Source: a virus. Taken from it: 64,000 bases of DNA. This document shows positions 1 through 6,797 of this stretch, in pieces; within the stretch, counting starts at the first letter, position 1; each line of letters begins with the position of its first letter. Location: positions 1-64,000 of IMG/VR virus record IMGVR_UViG_3300031240_000002; one strand, written 5' to 3'. Under the pieces are notes generated by a model. It searched no databases and had not been told where the DNA came from. It saw only the letters and a program-made list of their open reading frames with translations. A program made the position numbers and the translations under genes.

Positions 1-27
1 TCGTCCGTCAAGCGAGCGGGGGTCCCG
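1..27. other. left edge, intergenic
   Basis: There is no gene in these bases. On the minus strand they carry a CTTGACGG string (about positions 5-13), the same core seen upstream of the capsid and sheath genes. It would serve a gene to the left of the window. One copy of a short string is weak evidence. Confidence 0.25.
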
Positions 28-435
28 CTACAGAGCGGCGGTACCCAGCCCGTCGCGCCGGCGCCGGCTCTCGGTCACATTCCCCTTCACCTCGGCCTCG
101 ACCATGATCGGGGCGACCGACATGATCACGTAGCCCCGGGGGATGTTCCAGTCGGGGCCGCGGGAGAGCTGGAGGATCTCGAGGAGTAGCTCGTCCCCGG
201 TGTACTTCCGATCCTCTGGGTTCCACTCGCGCAGGCGGAGCCGGTGACCCTCGCGGAACCCGCGGTCGTCGAGCCGGAACTCGAAGCGCTTCCTGCCCCG
301 CTTCACCGCGCGGAACGGACCCGGGTAGGCCTTGAGGATGTGGGTCTTGATTTCGGGGGCGGCCGCTACGACCGGACCGCTCGCTTCTCGGCCAAGCGCT
401 GGTGCGGCGGGCAGATCATCTGCTTGCCACCGCAC
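28..435 (-). CDS. DUF3850-like ASCH-fold protein
   Basis: The C-terminal part (from about position 354 down) reads like the DUF3850 family, small ASCH/PUA-like proteins thought to bind RNA or modified nucleotides. The supports are a His-x-Leu-Lys start, an FRAVKRGRKRFEFRLDDRGF segment, a LRLREW strand, a YTGDELLLEI strand and a terminal GYVIMSV. The true start is unclear. The domain begins near 354, but no ATG, GTG or TTG lies in frame there. The first usable codon upstream is a GTG at 435, which would overlap the preceding gene by about 70 nt. A rare start codon just after that gene's TAG at 366 is the alternative. Confidence 0.6.
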   Translation of the reverse strand: MRWQADDLPAAPALGREASGPVVAAAPEIKTHILKAYPGPFRAVKRGRKRFEFRLDDRGFREGHRLRLREWNPEDRKYTGDELLLEILQLSRGPDWNIPRGYVIMSVAPIMVEAEVKGNVTESRRRRDGLGTAAL

Positions 436-596
436 TTCTTGCAGAGCTGGCGGTCGCAGGTCTGCCCCTCTTTCCGCCCCCTGAGGGGTACGCTGCACTT
501 CCCGCTGGCTCGCGTTCGGCATCCGCTTTCGCTGCATTCTGCCGAAGGCTGGCCTCGGCCGCAAATATGAATCGTCAACTCGGTACTCTCGGCCAT
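366..596 (-). CDS. small Cys-rich zinc-binding protein
   Basis: This 76-residue protein has about eight cysteines in CxxxxC and CxxC spacings. They include CDRQLCKKCGGKQMICPPHQ near the C-terminus, which looks like a phage zinc ribbon. The ATG overlaps the stop of the upstream KGG-repeat gene as TGATG, so translation is probably coupled. The function is unknown. Similar short Cys-rich proteins are common in GC-rich phages and may bind nucleic acid or host protein. Confidence 0.65.
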   Translation of the reverse strand: MAESTELTIHICGRGQPSAECSESGCRTRASGKCSVPLRGRKEGQTCDRQLCKKCGGKQMICPPHQRLAEKRAVRS

Positions 597-868
597 CAGC
601 GCCCCCTATCTATCAGTTCGGACCCGAGGCTCGGCCGATCACCGATGTGGCCCGTGGTCTGAATGGCGATCTTTCCCGCCGAGCGCCGCCGAGCACCGGA
701 GACGGCGCCGACCTTCCGCCCCGCATGCTGGGCGTCCGACGAATCCCACTCGTGCGCCGTCCCCTTCTCGTGCGCGGCCTTCCCGCCAGCGGAGGAGATC
801 TGCCGTCGTTTCTCGGGGTCCATCCCGGCGAAGCCGCGCCCCTTTCCCTTCGTGGTCATGTCGGTCAT
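596..868 (-). CDS. KGG-repeat stress-type protein
   Basis: This 90-residue protein has GFAGMDPEKRRQISSAGGKA followed by a second GRKVGAVSG-type unit. That matches the KGG (stress-induced) repeat family found in bacteria and phages. The open frame continues upstream to 1051. The ATG at 868 is chosen because an exact CGCGTAGTATC box (875-885) ends 6 nt before it, and because the homology starts there. It is basic and probably small, soluble and partly disordered. The role in the phage is unknown. Confidence 0.75.
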   Translation of the reverse strand: MTDMTTKGKGRGFAGMDPEKRRQISSAGGKAAHEKGTAHEWDSSDAQHAGRKVGAVSGARRRSAGKIAIQTTGHIGDRPSLGSELIDRGR

Positions 869-874
869 GCCTGA

Positions 875-885
875 GATACTACGCG
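875..885 (-). promoter_or_regulatory. CGCGTAGTATC leaderless promoter-like box
   Basis: Exact 11-mer. TAGTAT ends 7 nt before the ATG at 868, so a transcript starting 7-8 nt past this -10-like hexamer would begin at the start codon. Confidence 0.7.
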
Positions 886-893
886 GGTGGGTG

Positions 894-1331
894 CTATTTC
901 CGGCGCTTGATGAACTGCCGGATCGCCGCGCCAGCCTCGCCGTGCCCTGCCGACGCGCGCACCACCGCCTCCTCGACCGTCTTCGCCACCGGCCTCCCCG
1001 TCCCCTTTCTAACTCCCTCGACGTTTGGATCGGGCTGGACCGCGAACACAATCCTGGTGCGTTCGTCGAAGTAGAGGATCCGGGTGTCGAGCCTGAACCG
1101 AAGGTCCAGCGCCAGCCCGGCCGCCGTAGCTCGAGCCTCCGGGGACATCCGGTCCCAGGTCAGGATCCAAGGGGAGATGCGACCGTCTGGCCCGAAGAGC
1201 TCGTAGCCGTGGGGGGACTGGCGGGACGCCACCTTGGTCGCCTCGCGGGCCACCTGCTGCTTGGCGTTTTCGTCCTCGGGCTCGACGGGGACCGGGACCC
1301 GGAATGATCGCTGGAGGCTGAGATCAGCCAC
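894..1331 (-). CDS. hypothetical protein
   Basis: This 145-residue protein matches no family I recognise. It has an acidic linker (PVEPEDENAKQQV), then a YELFGPDGRI strand, a LILYFDERTRIVFAV-like strand pair and a basic C-terminus (QFIKRRK). A GTG start is used directly after the TAG of the preceding gene (GCTAGGTGGC), so the two are probably translationally coupled. It belongs to the accessory gene set between the methyltransferase and the KGG gene. Confidence 0.6.
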   Translation of the reverse strand: MADLSLQRSFRVPVPVEPEDENAKQQVAREATKVASRQSPHGYELFGPDGRISPWILTWDRMSPEARATAAGLALDLRFRLDTRILYFDERTRIVFAVQPDPNVEGVRKGTGRPVAKTVEEAVVRASAGHGEAGAAIRQFIKRRK

Positions 1332-1514
1332 CTAGCGCTCCCCTCCTGGTGTAGGAGCGCCCGCGGGGCGAGCACACCAAACGAAATGAGAGCCAAGGGG
1401 CGACGCGCAGCCACAGTATGGGCAGCTCATCACTTCATCCCCCCTGGCGCCCCCGTGGTGCTCATGAAACGAATAGGCCCAGTAGATTGCCGCCGCTGCG
1501 ATCAACTCAGTCAC
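1332..1514 (-). CDS. zinc-ribbon mini-protein
   Basis: Sixty residues: an Ala-rich hydrophobic N-terminus (IAAAAIYWAYSF) followed by a single ribbon CPYCGCASPLGSHFVWC. The GTG start overlaps the methyltransferase stop as GTGA. A shorter start at the internal ATG directly before CPYCG is possible. This is a likely metal-binding accessory protein of unknown role. Confidence 0.6.
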   Translation of the reverse strand: MTELIAAAAIYWAYSFHEHHGGARGDEVMSCPYCGCASPLGSHFVWCARPAGAPTPGGER

Positions 1515-2248
1515 GTCGTCGGCTCCTTCCCGGGGGTGGGCTCTGGGGTGGGGCGGGCGAACCGGGGGGACGAATCCCAGCCGCGCCAATCTCGACCTTC
1601 GGCTGCAGCGGCGTCTCCGCAGCTTCCGCTCCCGGCGAATGGGTCGACAACGAGGTCCCCGGGCGCCGAGAAGGTTCGAATCAGCCAGCGCAGCAATGGG
1701 ACCGGCTTCTGCTGTGGATGTTTTCGCGACTTGCTGCTGGTGCCGACGCTCGCAAAGTTGAGCACCGAGGTCGGGAATCTGTCCGTCGCGCCAGCGCGGC
1801 TGTCCGTCGCGCGCGTGAACTTGCCGTAATTCTCCCCGTGGCTCACTCGCCGCGCCCGGTGGATCGGCCCGTGCCCAGCGGACATCTGCGGGTTGTATAC
1901 GCCTCGTGTGCGGAAGAAAACCAGGATGAATTCGTGGGCGCGAAGCGGCCGGTGGCTGGCGTTGAGGTGCCCCGTTGCCAGCGTCTTGGCCCAAACCATG
2001 TCGTAGCGAAACGCGTCCGACGACGACCGAAGCGTTGCGGCAAACTTGAGCGACGATGCGAACAGGACCGCCGCTCCCCTCGGCCGAAGGCATGCCCATG
2101 CAGCGCGCCAGAAGTCGAAGAGGTCCACCTGTTTGTCGAAGTCGGCCTGCGTTTCCCCTGACGGCAGGTCGGACAGAATGAGGCCAGCCGAGCCCTCTGG
2201 CAGAGACAGCATCCCGGCGTTACCACACCCAAGCTCCACGCTCCTCAC
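1511..2248 (-). CDS. DNA N4/N6 methyltransferase (beta-type order)
   Basis: This 245-residue amino-methyltransferase carries the catalytic-motif region first (LILSDLPSG, a DLPSG form in place of DPPY). It has a conserved ATGHLNASHRPLRAHEFILV block in the middle and the AdoMet-binding DPFAGSGSC motif near residue 215, so the order is that of beta-class enzymes. It probably methylates phage DNA at adenine or N4-cytosine, giving protection from host restriction. The GTG start overlaps the upstream gene as GTGA. The DLPSG variant is seen in other phage methylases as far as I recall. Specificity cannot be read from the sequence. Confidence 0.85.
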   Translation of the reverse strand: MRSVELGCGNAGMLSLPEGSAGLILSDLPSGETQADFDKQVDLFDFWRAAWACLRPRGAAVLFASSLKFAATLRSSSDAFRYDMVWAKTLATGHLNASHRPLRAHEFILVFFRTRGVYNPQMSAGHGPIHRARRVSHGENYGKFTRATDSRAGATDRFPTSVLNFASVGTSSKSRKHPQQKPVPLLRWLIRTFSAPGDLVVDPFAGSGSCGDAAAAEGRDWRGWDSSPRFARPTPEPTPGKEPTT

Positions 2249-2688
2249 TTTTCCCCGCCCTCCCCGCTCTCTGGGGGTGCCGTGCGGCGAGCGGATTTGA
2301 ACTCAACGCCGACGGGGAACAACAGCCCGAGGTTTGTTCGCGCCCAGTTCACGTCAAGGCCGATGTCCCTCGCCCTCTGTGCGTCCGTGGGCCAGTTGCA
2401 CCCGTCGGGAAACGTCTTGATGAACAGCTTCAGTTGATCGGCGCAGGCGCTCTTTGCGTGGAGGTCGTTCTTCGTTACGAGCGATGCGACCGGAGTGCAA
2501 CGAACTAGATCGTCCCCGTACCCGGACCCGTACCCGTCCCCGTACCCGTCCCCGTACCCGTACCCGTACCCGTACCCGGACCCGGACCCGTACCCGTACC
2601 CGTACCCGTCCCCGTACCCGTCCCCGTACCCGTACCCGGACCCGTACCCGGACAGATCGAAAACGGTGCCGCGCAGAACTATCTCCAC
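2245..2688 (-). CDS. Gly-Tyr/Ser/Asp repeat protein
   Basis: About 147 residues. After a short strand (EIVLRGTVFDLSG), residues ~14-62 are a pure alternation of Gly with Tyr, Ser or Asp, encoded by GGG-NNN hexamers. A C-terminal domain of about 85 residues follows, with KNDLHAKSACADQLKLF and PTDAQRARDIGLDVNWA segments. The GTG at 2688 overlaps the end of the DUF6948-like gene by 10 nt. Gly/Tyr arrays occur in some phage proteins. Their role (low-complexity linker, binding or condensate-like behaviour) is unknown. Confidence 0.65.
   Translation of the reverse strand: MEIVLRGTVFDLSGYGSGYGYGDGYGDGYGYGYGSGSGYGYGYGYGDGYGDGYGSGYGDDLVRCTPVASLVTKNDLHAKSACADQLKLFIKTFPDGCNWPTDAQRARDIGLDVNWARTNLGLLFPVGVEFKSARRTAPPESGEGGEK
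2512..2656 (-). repeat. hexanucleotide GGG-NNN microsatellite
   Basis: About 24 tandem hexamers, mostly GGGTAC with GGGTCC and GGGGAC variants, read in frame as Gly-Tyr, Gly-Ser and Gly-Asp. The unit is a multiple of three, so slippage would change repeat number without breaking the frame. Confidence 0.85.
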
Positions 2689-2981
2689 GGCGCCGCCTCC
2701 CACGCCTTCACGGCCTCCGGCGTTACCGATAGAACCGCCGTGATTTTGCGCAGCACGATGTCGGCGGCCGGGCCGATCTTGCAGCTCGCCGTCGGGCCGC
2801 CAGACGCTAGGCCCATGAAGCCCTTCACGTCCGCGCTCCAATAGATGCAGAGCCGCGAGCGCTTCAGTTCGATGGTCTCGCCGCCGATGTCGGTCGCGTA
2901 CCCGAAGAACACCCCGCGATGTTCTGTCGTAACAATGACGGCGCGCTCCGCTGACGGTTTCGTTGCTCTCTTCGTGGTCAT
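2679..2981 (-). CDS. DUF6948-like protein
   Basis: This 100-residue protein has the pattern I associate with the phage DUF6948 family: VIVTTEHRGVFFGYATDIGG at the start, RLCIYWSADVKGFMGLA in the middle, a GPTASCKIGPAADI strand and a terminal VKAWEAAPWR. The function of the family is not known to me. AAAGGACCGAC precedes the ATG and is a fair Shine-Dalgarno site. The Gly-Tyr repeat gene starts inside its last codons, so the two are likely co-translated. Confidence 0.75.
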   Translation of the reverse strand: MTTKRATKPSAERAVIVTTEHRGVFFGYATDIGGETIELKRSRLCIYWSADVKGFMGLASGGPTASCKIGPAADIVLRKITAVLSVTPEAVKAWEAAPWR

Positions 2982-3005
2982 GTCGGTCCTTTCCTTGGGT
3001 TTTAT

Positions 3006-3593
3006 CTATTTCGTCGTCGTTGGTGCCGCTCCCCCGCTGGGGACGCGCCGTCGACCGTCCCACTTGCAGGGGCACATGCGGCCCATCATTGAGACAACGG
3101 AGCAACCGGGGCGTCCGTGCTGCTCGGGGGCGTGAGTACAAACGCAGTCGTCCCACGTCGGCTCGGGCTCCTGGGGCGTCGTCGTTGCCGCTCCCCCGCT
3201 GGGGAGCAGTCGGCCGGTTCCCCCGCAGAACCCGCAGCGTGTAACCGCGCCACGTACGCCGTAGCCGCCCCGGCCGCTACACGGCATGCACACGTCGCCA
3301 TTCGGCGGCTCGGTCGGTGCCGCTCCCTCAGGAGGGGGCGGGTAGCCAGGCGGGAACGGCGGGACCGCGCCCCTCATTACCCATCGGCCGAGGCGAACCG
3401 TCTCCTCGTGCCACTGCTCCATGGTCAGCGGCGGCGGCTCTCCCCCTAGAGGAGGAGCTGAGGGGGTGGCGGCGAGGTGGCGCTCTACGGCGTCGAGAAT
3501 GACTGCGGCGGTGTCCTCGGCCGTCTCCTCAGCCCCGTACTCGACGATAGCTTGAACCTCGTCCCTTAGTGCCAGTTGGTCCCGCAGCTTCAT
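3006..3593 (-). CDS. protein with DnaJ-type zinc motif
   Basis: 195 residues. An acidic helical N-terminus (residues 1-50) is followed by a Pro-rich linker. A CMPCSGRG...CGFCGGTG pair then matches the CxxCxGxG zinc repeats of DnaJ. A second metal cluster follows (CVCTHAPEQHGRPGC...CPC). Near-identical PSGGAA-TTT spacers flank the last module, mirrored in DNA by a repeated CTCCCCCGCTGGGGA string. There is no J domain, so this is not a co-chaperone. It is more likely a small binding protein. The ATG overlaps the upstream stop as ATGA. Confidence 0.6.
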   Translation of the reverse strand: MKLRDQLALRDEVQAIVEYGAEETAEDTAAVILDAVERHLAATPSAPPLGGEPPPLTMEQWHEETVRLGRWVMRGAVPPFPPGYPPPPEGAAPTEPPNGDVCMPCSGRGGYGVRGAVTRCGFCGGTGRLLPSGGAATTTPQEPEPTWDDCVCTHAPEQHGRPGCSVVSMMGRMCPCKWDGRRRVPSGGAAPTTTK

Positions 3594-3865
3594 GGCGTCT
3601 CCTTCGGCTCGGTCTTCTCTGCGGGGTCTGCAAGCGAGCCGGTGAGCGACTTAACCGCCGCGTCCCCCGTGTGATAGCCCTCGAACGACTTCAGCACCTC
3701 GCGGACGTGTTCAGCACGAGCACGTAGGCGGGCGGCAAATGCGCGATACGTTAGGTCGCGCGAATCTTCCGCCCATTCGGCGGCGCTGATGCGCTCCTCT
3801 TCGGCTGCCTCGTCAACGAAGGTTGCCGCCTGCTCCAGCTCCTCAATCAGCGTCGTCGTTCCCAT
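3590..3865 (-). CDS. hypothetical helical protein
   Basis: 91 residues, rich in Glu and Ala, predicted to be mostly helical (LIEELEQAATFVDEAAEEER, then AFAARLRARAEHVREVL). GAGAGG lies 8-9 nt upstream of the ATG and can act as a ribosome site. No family is recognised. Its start-stop overlap with the DnaJ-zinc gene suggests one operon. Confidence 0.6.
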   Translation of the reverse strand: MGTTTLIEELEQAATFVDEAAEEERISAAEWAEDSRDLTYRAFAARLRARAEHVREVLKSFEGYHTGDAAVKSLTGSLADPAEKTEPKETP

Positions 3866-3898
3866 TGGTCTACCTCTCCCTGGGGTGTGCGGTGGCGG

Positions 3899-4054
3899 TC
3901 ACTCGTGGCCTCCGCCAGTTACGGGCCACTCGTCGTCATCTGGCAGCGCTCCGACCAGCGCCACCCGGTCGCGCTCCCATCCGCGGGCGAGCAACCACCT
4001 ATCCAACTCCATAAACGAGGCGTCCCGGGCTGGCGTCTGAGGCCACGCGCTCAT
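3899..4054 (-). CDS. small hypothetical protein
   Basis: 51 residues, mixed charge, with a short amphipathic helix (FMELDRWLLARGWERDR) and an acidic tail (LPDDDEWPV). The ATG overlaps the stop of the upstream gene as ATGA, the main reason for accepting so short an ORF. No family is recognised. Confidence 0.5.
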   Translation of the reverse strand: MSAWPQTPARDASFMELDRWLLARGWERDRVALVGALPDDDEWPVTGGGHE

Positions 4055-4449
4055 GGCTGTCTCTCTCCCTCTTGGGTGGCGGTCACGGGGTCGCTTTCCG
4101 CCGGCCAGAAGGCGGCGCCGGTCTCGGTCACGATGATCTCGGGATGCCGCCGATAGAAGCGGGTCGTCGCGCAAACACACGGAGCGGCCCCGACCACCTC
4201 CCCGGCGTCGTTCTTGACCGTGTCGGCGATCCCCTTCTTGCACTTCCCGCACTTCGGTCGCGCGTAGGGGGTGATGTCGTTGACGACCACGGGGCGGCCC
4301 GGCTCGACATGGAGGTTGCGGCGGGGGTCAGGGGCGTTGGCGGCGGCGCGCGCGGCGGCCAGGCGCTCGCGGCGGGCGGTGACCTTGGCGCGGGCCTCGG
4401 CCTGGCGGGCGACCTTCTTCTCTCTCTTCCTGGCGCTGGGGCGGCTCAT
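4051..4449 (-). CDS. basic protein with Cys cluster
   Basis: 132 residues. The first 45 are very basic and helical (RPSARKREKKVARQAEARAK), compatible with nucleic-acid binding. The second half holds CGKCKKG...CVC, a probable zinc site. The ATG at 4449 has an exact CGCGTAGTATC box just upstream. No family is recognised. Confidence 0.6.
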   Translation of the reverse strand: MSRPSARKREKKVARQAEARAKVTARRERLAAARAAANAPDPRRNLHVEPGRPVVVNDITPYARPKCGKCKKGIADTVKNDAGEVVGAAPCVCATTRFYRRHPEIIVTETGAAFWPAESDPVTATQEGERQP

Positions 4450-4591
4450 CGACCACCGATACTACGCGCCCGCCTTTGGCCAATGGCGATCGCAGCGGAA
4501 CCACTTTCCCCGTCCACCGGGCGGGCTGGTCGCACTTGCCGCGCTTGCCGGACCAGACGACGGGGAAGGTGCAGGTGTAGCCGGTGGCCAT
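4328..4591 (-). CDS. overlapping small ORF, zinc-ribbon-like start
   Basis: 87 residues. The first half (YTCTFPVVWSGKRGKCDQPA, then TGKVVPLRSP) resembles a compact beta protein with two cysteines. The last 40 residues are low-complexity Arg/Pro and overlap the next gene by 122 nt. It is kept because an exact CGCGTAGTATC box precedes its ATG at 4591. A shorter product or a lost stop codon is possible. Confidence 0.45.
   Translation of the reverse strand: MATGYTCTFPVVWSGKRGKCDQPARWTGKVVPLRSPLAKGGRVVSVVDEPPQRQEEREEGRPPGRGPRQGHRPPRAPGRRARRRQRP
4458..4468 (-). promoter_or_regulatory. CGCGTAGTATC leaderless promoter-like box
   Basis: Exact 11-mer. TAGTAT ends 9 nt before the ATG at 4449. The box lies inside the overlapping ORF 4328-4591. 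Confidence 0.7.
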
Positions 4592-4599
4592 CGGGGCGG

Positions 4600-4610
4600 G
4601 ATACTACGCG
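4600..4610 (-). promoter_or_regulatory. CGCGTAGTATC leaderless promoter-like box
   Basis: Exact 11-mer. TAGTAT ends 9 nt before the ATG at 4591. It is the second copy within 150 nt. Confidence 0.65.
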
Positions 4611-4617
4611 CGCGGCT

Positions 4618-4920
4618 CTACAGCGTGGTGAGCTTCGAGCGAACGCGCGCCACGACGGCGGCGGCGAACTCGTCCACGCCGCCCGGCGACGCCTCGAACA
4701 CGGCCAGGAGGGCCTCTATCGCGTTCTCCTGTCCCTCCGGGTATCCGGCTCGGAAACCCGCCTCCCTCCCCGCCTCGAAGGCTTGGTCGACGGCGAGGGT
4801 TCGGTGGGGGGCGGTTGGGGTCTCGTCCGCGGGCAGGGACGTGGGTGGGTCGACCGTGGTCTTCGGGACCGCGTCCTGCGGCCAGTCGCGGGCCGGGTCG
4901 TCGTCGTCCTCCGTCGCCAT
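4618..4920 (-). CDS. acidic hypothetical protein
   Basis: 100 residues. It has an acidic N-terminus (ATEDDDDPARDW), a Pro/Thr linker, then a helical region (AFEAGREAGFRAGYPEGQEN and a following LLAVFEASPGGVDEF). No family is recognised. A TACCTT hexamer ends 6 nt before the ATG, and no Shine-Dalgarno is seen. Confidence 0.55.
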   Translation of the reverse strand: MATEDDDDPARDWPQDAVPKTTVDPPTSLPADETPTAPHRTLAVDQAFEAGREAGFRAGYPEGQENAIEALLAVFEASPGGVDEFAAAVVARVRSKLTTL

Positions 4921-4926
4921 GCGGCG

Positions 4927-4932
4927 AAGGTA
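4927..4932 (-). promoter_or_regulatory. TANNNT start-proximal box (TACCTT)
   Basis: TACCTT ends 6 nt before the ATG at 4920, the same geometry as the CGCGTAGTATC sites but without the flanking bases. Confidence 0.35.
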
Positions 4933-4952
4933 GGCGCGGGGGAGGCGGGCGT

Positions 4953-5495
4953 CTACGTTGCGACGGTCAGGGCTTCCGCTCGAATCATGAGCTTCGGGTA
5001 GAGCGCGTCTTTAAAAACGCCGTCGAGAATCCGCTGGACCATCACCGGTGTCACGAATCGCTTCCACCTCCGCCGGGCGGCCTTCCGCTTCGTTCGATTG
5101 CTCTTTCGGTGCCAGCGCCGATCGTTGTGCTTCTGGGTGGCGCGCAGTCGCCGGTAGCGTTCCCGCTTGGTCGCGCCCTTCGTCCAGTAGGGCAGGTCCC
5201 CGTCCACGGAGAGGATCGCGGCCCGATGCGCCTCCTGCATGACGAAGCTGCGCGGGCCATGGGCATGTGGGCGCCCGTCGACCATGAGCGTGTAGAGATC
5301 GATCACGCGGGCTCGGCCACGGTCGCGAGGGCCGATGCTATTGCGCTTCGCCCAGGGGAACCATGCCGACTGCTTCTCTAGGACAACCTCCAACTCTGGC
5401 AAGCGCCGCTCTCCGTCGACCCAGCCCCCGAGGTCGTCTTCGTAGCCGTCCGCCGAGATGACGCGCGCCGGGCGATGGAAGATTCGGATCGTCAT
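4953..5495 (-). CDS. hypothetical protein with basic region
   Basis: 180 residues. The N-terminal half is beta-rich (MTIRIFHRPARVISADGYED, LYTLMVDGRPHAHGP). Residues ~105-145 are dominated by Arg and Lys (KRERYRRLRATQKHNDRRWH). The C-terminus is ordinary. The basic block suggests DNA or RNA contact. The ATG follows the upstream TGA by one base (TGAGATG), so it is coupled to the HTH-like gene. No family is recognised. Confidence 0.6.
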   Translation of the reverse strand: MTIRIFHRPARVISADGYEDDLGGWVDGERRLPELEVVLEKQSAWFPWAKRNSIGPRDRGRARVIDLYTLMVDGRPHAHGPRSFVMQEAHRAAILSVDGDLPYWTKGATKRERYRRLRATQKHNDRRWHRKSNRTKRKAARRRWKRFVTPVMVQRILDGVFKDALYPKLMIRAEALTVAT

Positions 5496-5496
5496 C

Positions 5497-6087
5497 TCAG
5501 CCCACCCGGTCCAGGTCCTCTGCCCGCCGACCGTCCGGCAGCCGCCCCGTCTTCCTGATCGATTCGAGCTCGGCCGGAGTGAGGTCCTCCCAGCCCTGGC
5601 GGGTGACGACCTCGATCTTCTCAGGGGCGAAGGTCCCCTCCAGCTTCGCCAGGATGACCTCGTCGGTGGCGATCGCCCGGTCGATGAGGGAGCGCTCCTT
5701 GGCGTCCTTCGCCTTGTCGCGCTCCATTTCTAGGCTCCTTCGATGCTTGTAGTTCCGGCGGCGCGCGTGGGCTCGGCGGAGGTTGCGCTGCTCGGCGTTC
5801 TCCTGCTCGAGCCGCTTGTGCGCCCTGATCCGGTACTCCTCGAGCGTCCGGCGGGGGATGTGGGGCAGGCCGCGCTGCAGGTCGGCGAGACTCGCGCCGA
5901 AGTCCATCAGGTCCATGACCTGCTCGACCTCGGCGAGGATCTTCTCCACCTCGACCTTCCCGCGCCGCTTCCCGCCGGGGCCGCCTTTTCCTTGGGGGGT
6001 TCTTGCCAAGACGCTCCCGATGGTGCCGAAGGGCGGGGGGTTGGGGCAAGGAAGATCATGCGGGGGCGAGGGGGCGGTTCGCGTCAC
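5497..6087 (-). CDS. HTH-containing protein, possibly small-terminase-like
   Basis: 196 residues. Residues ~45-95 read as a helix-turn-helix (LADLQRGLPHIPRRTLEEYR). A long basic helix follows (NLRRAHARRRNYKHRRSLE), then a conserved-looking EVILAKLEGTFAPEKIEVV. DNA-binding and oligomerising segments in this order remind me of small terminase subunits. It is far from the portal gene, so a regulator is equally possible. The start at 6087 overlaps the preceding gene by 32 nt, and a later start is possible. Confidence 0.5.
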   Translation of the reverse strand: MTRTAPSPPHDLPCPNPPPFGTIGSVLARTPQGKGGPGGKRRGKVEVEKILAEVEQVMDLMDFGASLADLQRGLPHIPRRTLEEYRIRAHKRLEQENAEQRNLRRAHARRRNYKHRRSLEMERDKAKDAKERSLIDRAIATDEVILAKLEGTFAPEKIEVVTRQGWEDLTPAELESIRKTGRLPDGRRAEDLDRVG

Positions 6088-6301
6088 AGTCGATACAGGG
6101 CCAGACGATCCGGTCGTGGAAGTCGACCGGACAGGCGCCGTCGATCACCCGGATGTTGTTCGGCGGCATGAGCTTCGGGCGCCCCACCCGCCACTTCAGC
6201 GCTCCGATCAGCGCGGCGCGCGCGGCGGCGCAGTTGTCGCAGAGCCAGACGACCGTCGACCACTCCCGCTGGACCTCGTAGATCCGGACCAGGACGCTCA
6301 C
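6056..6301 (-). CDS. zinc-ribbon small protein
   Basis: 81 residues with two Cys pairs, WLCDNCAAA and WPCIDCDANRP, separated by a helix and a strand, as in a one-zinc ribbon. The GTG start overlaps the upstream stop as GTGA. It is part of a run of three short, overlapping genes downstream of the HerA-like ATPase. The function is unknown. Confidence 0.6.
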   Translation of the reverse strand: MSVLVRIYEVQREWSTVVWLCDNCAAARAALIGALKWRVGRPKLMPPNNIRVIDGACPVDFHDRIVWPCIDCDANRPLAPA

Positions 6302-6525
6302 CGGGGAATGACTCCCATCACCCGGGCTCGGTCGATTCGCGCCAGCGCTTGGTCGAGATCGTCCTTCGCCTCTTCGGCGCAGACGAACGACGCCACGGCG
6401 ATAGGGCGCGCGTCGGCCTCGGCTTCGGCCGCTGGATCGGCGGGGTCCATGACGCGACCAAGGGTGCCGCGCGCGTCCCGTATCAGGGCCTCGATCTCCT
6501 CGATCAGGTCACGAAGATCGCTCAT
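6298..6525 (-). CDS. small acidic helical protein
   Basis: 75 residues, with a clear amphipathic helix at the start (MSDLRDLIEEIEALIRDARG) and another at the end (AKDDLDQALARIDRAR). It is probably a coiled-coil or helical hairpin. It is ATGA-overlapped with its upstream neighbour and GTGA-overlapped with its downstream one. No family is recognised. Confidence 0.6.
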   Translation of the reverse strand: MSDLRDLIEEIEALIRDARGTLGRVMDPADPAAEAEADARPIAVASFVCAEEAKDDLDQALARIDRARVMGVIPR

Positions 6526-6797
6526 GCCGATGGCCCGCAGGCGATACAGGGGGCGGTTCCAGCGGCTCTGATGCTGGTGGCGGCGCGGTCCGCCTTCGCG
6601 CGGGCGTTCCGGCCGGCGCTCCCACTGGGTCCGGTCATCTCTTGCCAGAAGGTGCGGTATCGGAAGTCCTGGATGGCCTCGTGTCCACAGGAGAGCCTGA
6701 CGGTCAGGCGCCAGGATTCTCCGGGCCCCTTCGCCACGTCAGCCGCCACGACCTCGACGCGGCGGCAGGACCAGAGGTGTGCTTCGGCGGGGCTCAT
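6522..6797 (-). CDS. small Cys-containing protein
   Basis: 91 residues. The middle strand RLTVRLSCGHEAIQDFRYRT contains a Cys-Gly-His unit and the C-terminus has CIAC, a plausible split zinc site. The ATG overlaps the HerA-like stop as ATGA. The function is unknown. Confidence 0.55.
   Translation of the reverse strand: MSPAEAHLWSCRRVEVVAADVAKGPGESWRLTVRLSCGHEAIQDFRYRTFWQEMTGPSGSAGRNARAKADRAATSIRAAGTAPCIACGPSA

Noticed and set aside
2512-2656. Possible CRISPR array
   Set aside because: Pure 6-nt repeats without spacers; coding microsatellite.
2495-2743. Plus-strand Pro-Tyr / Arg-Thr repeat frames
   Set aside because: They are mirror reading of the Gly-Tyr hexamer array and lie opposite two accepted genes.
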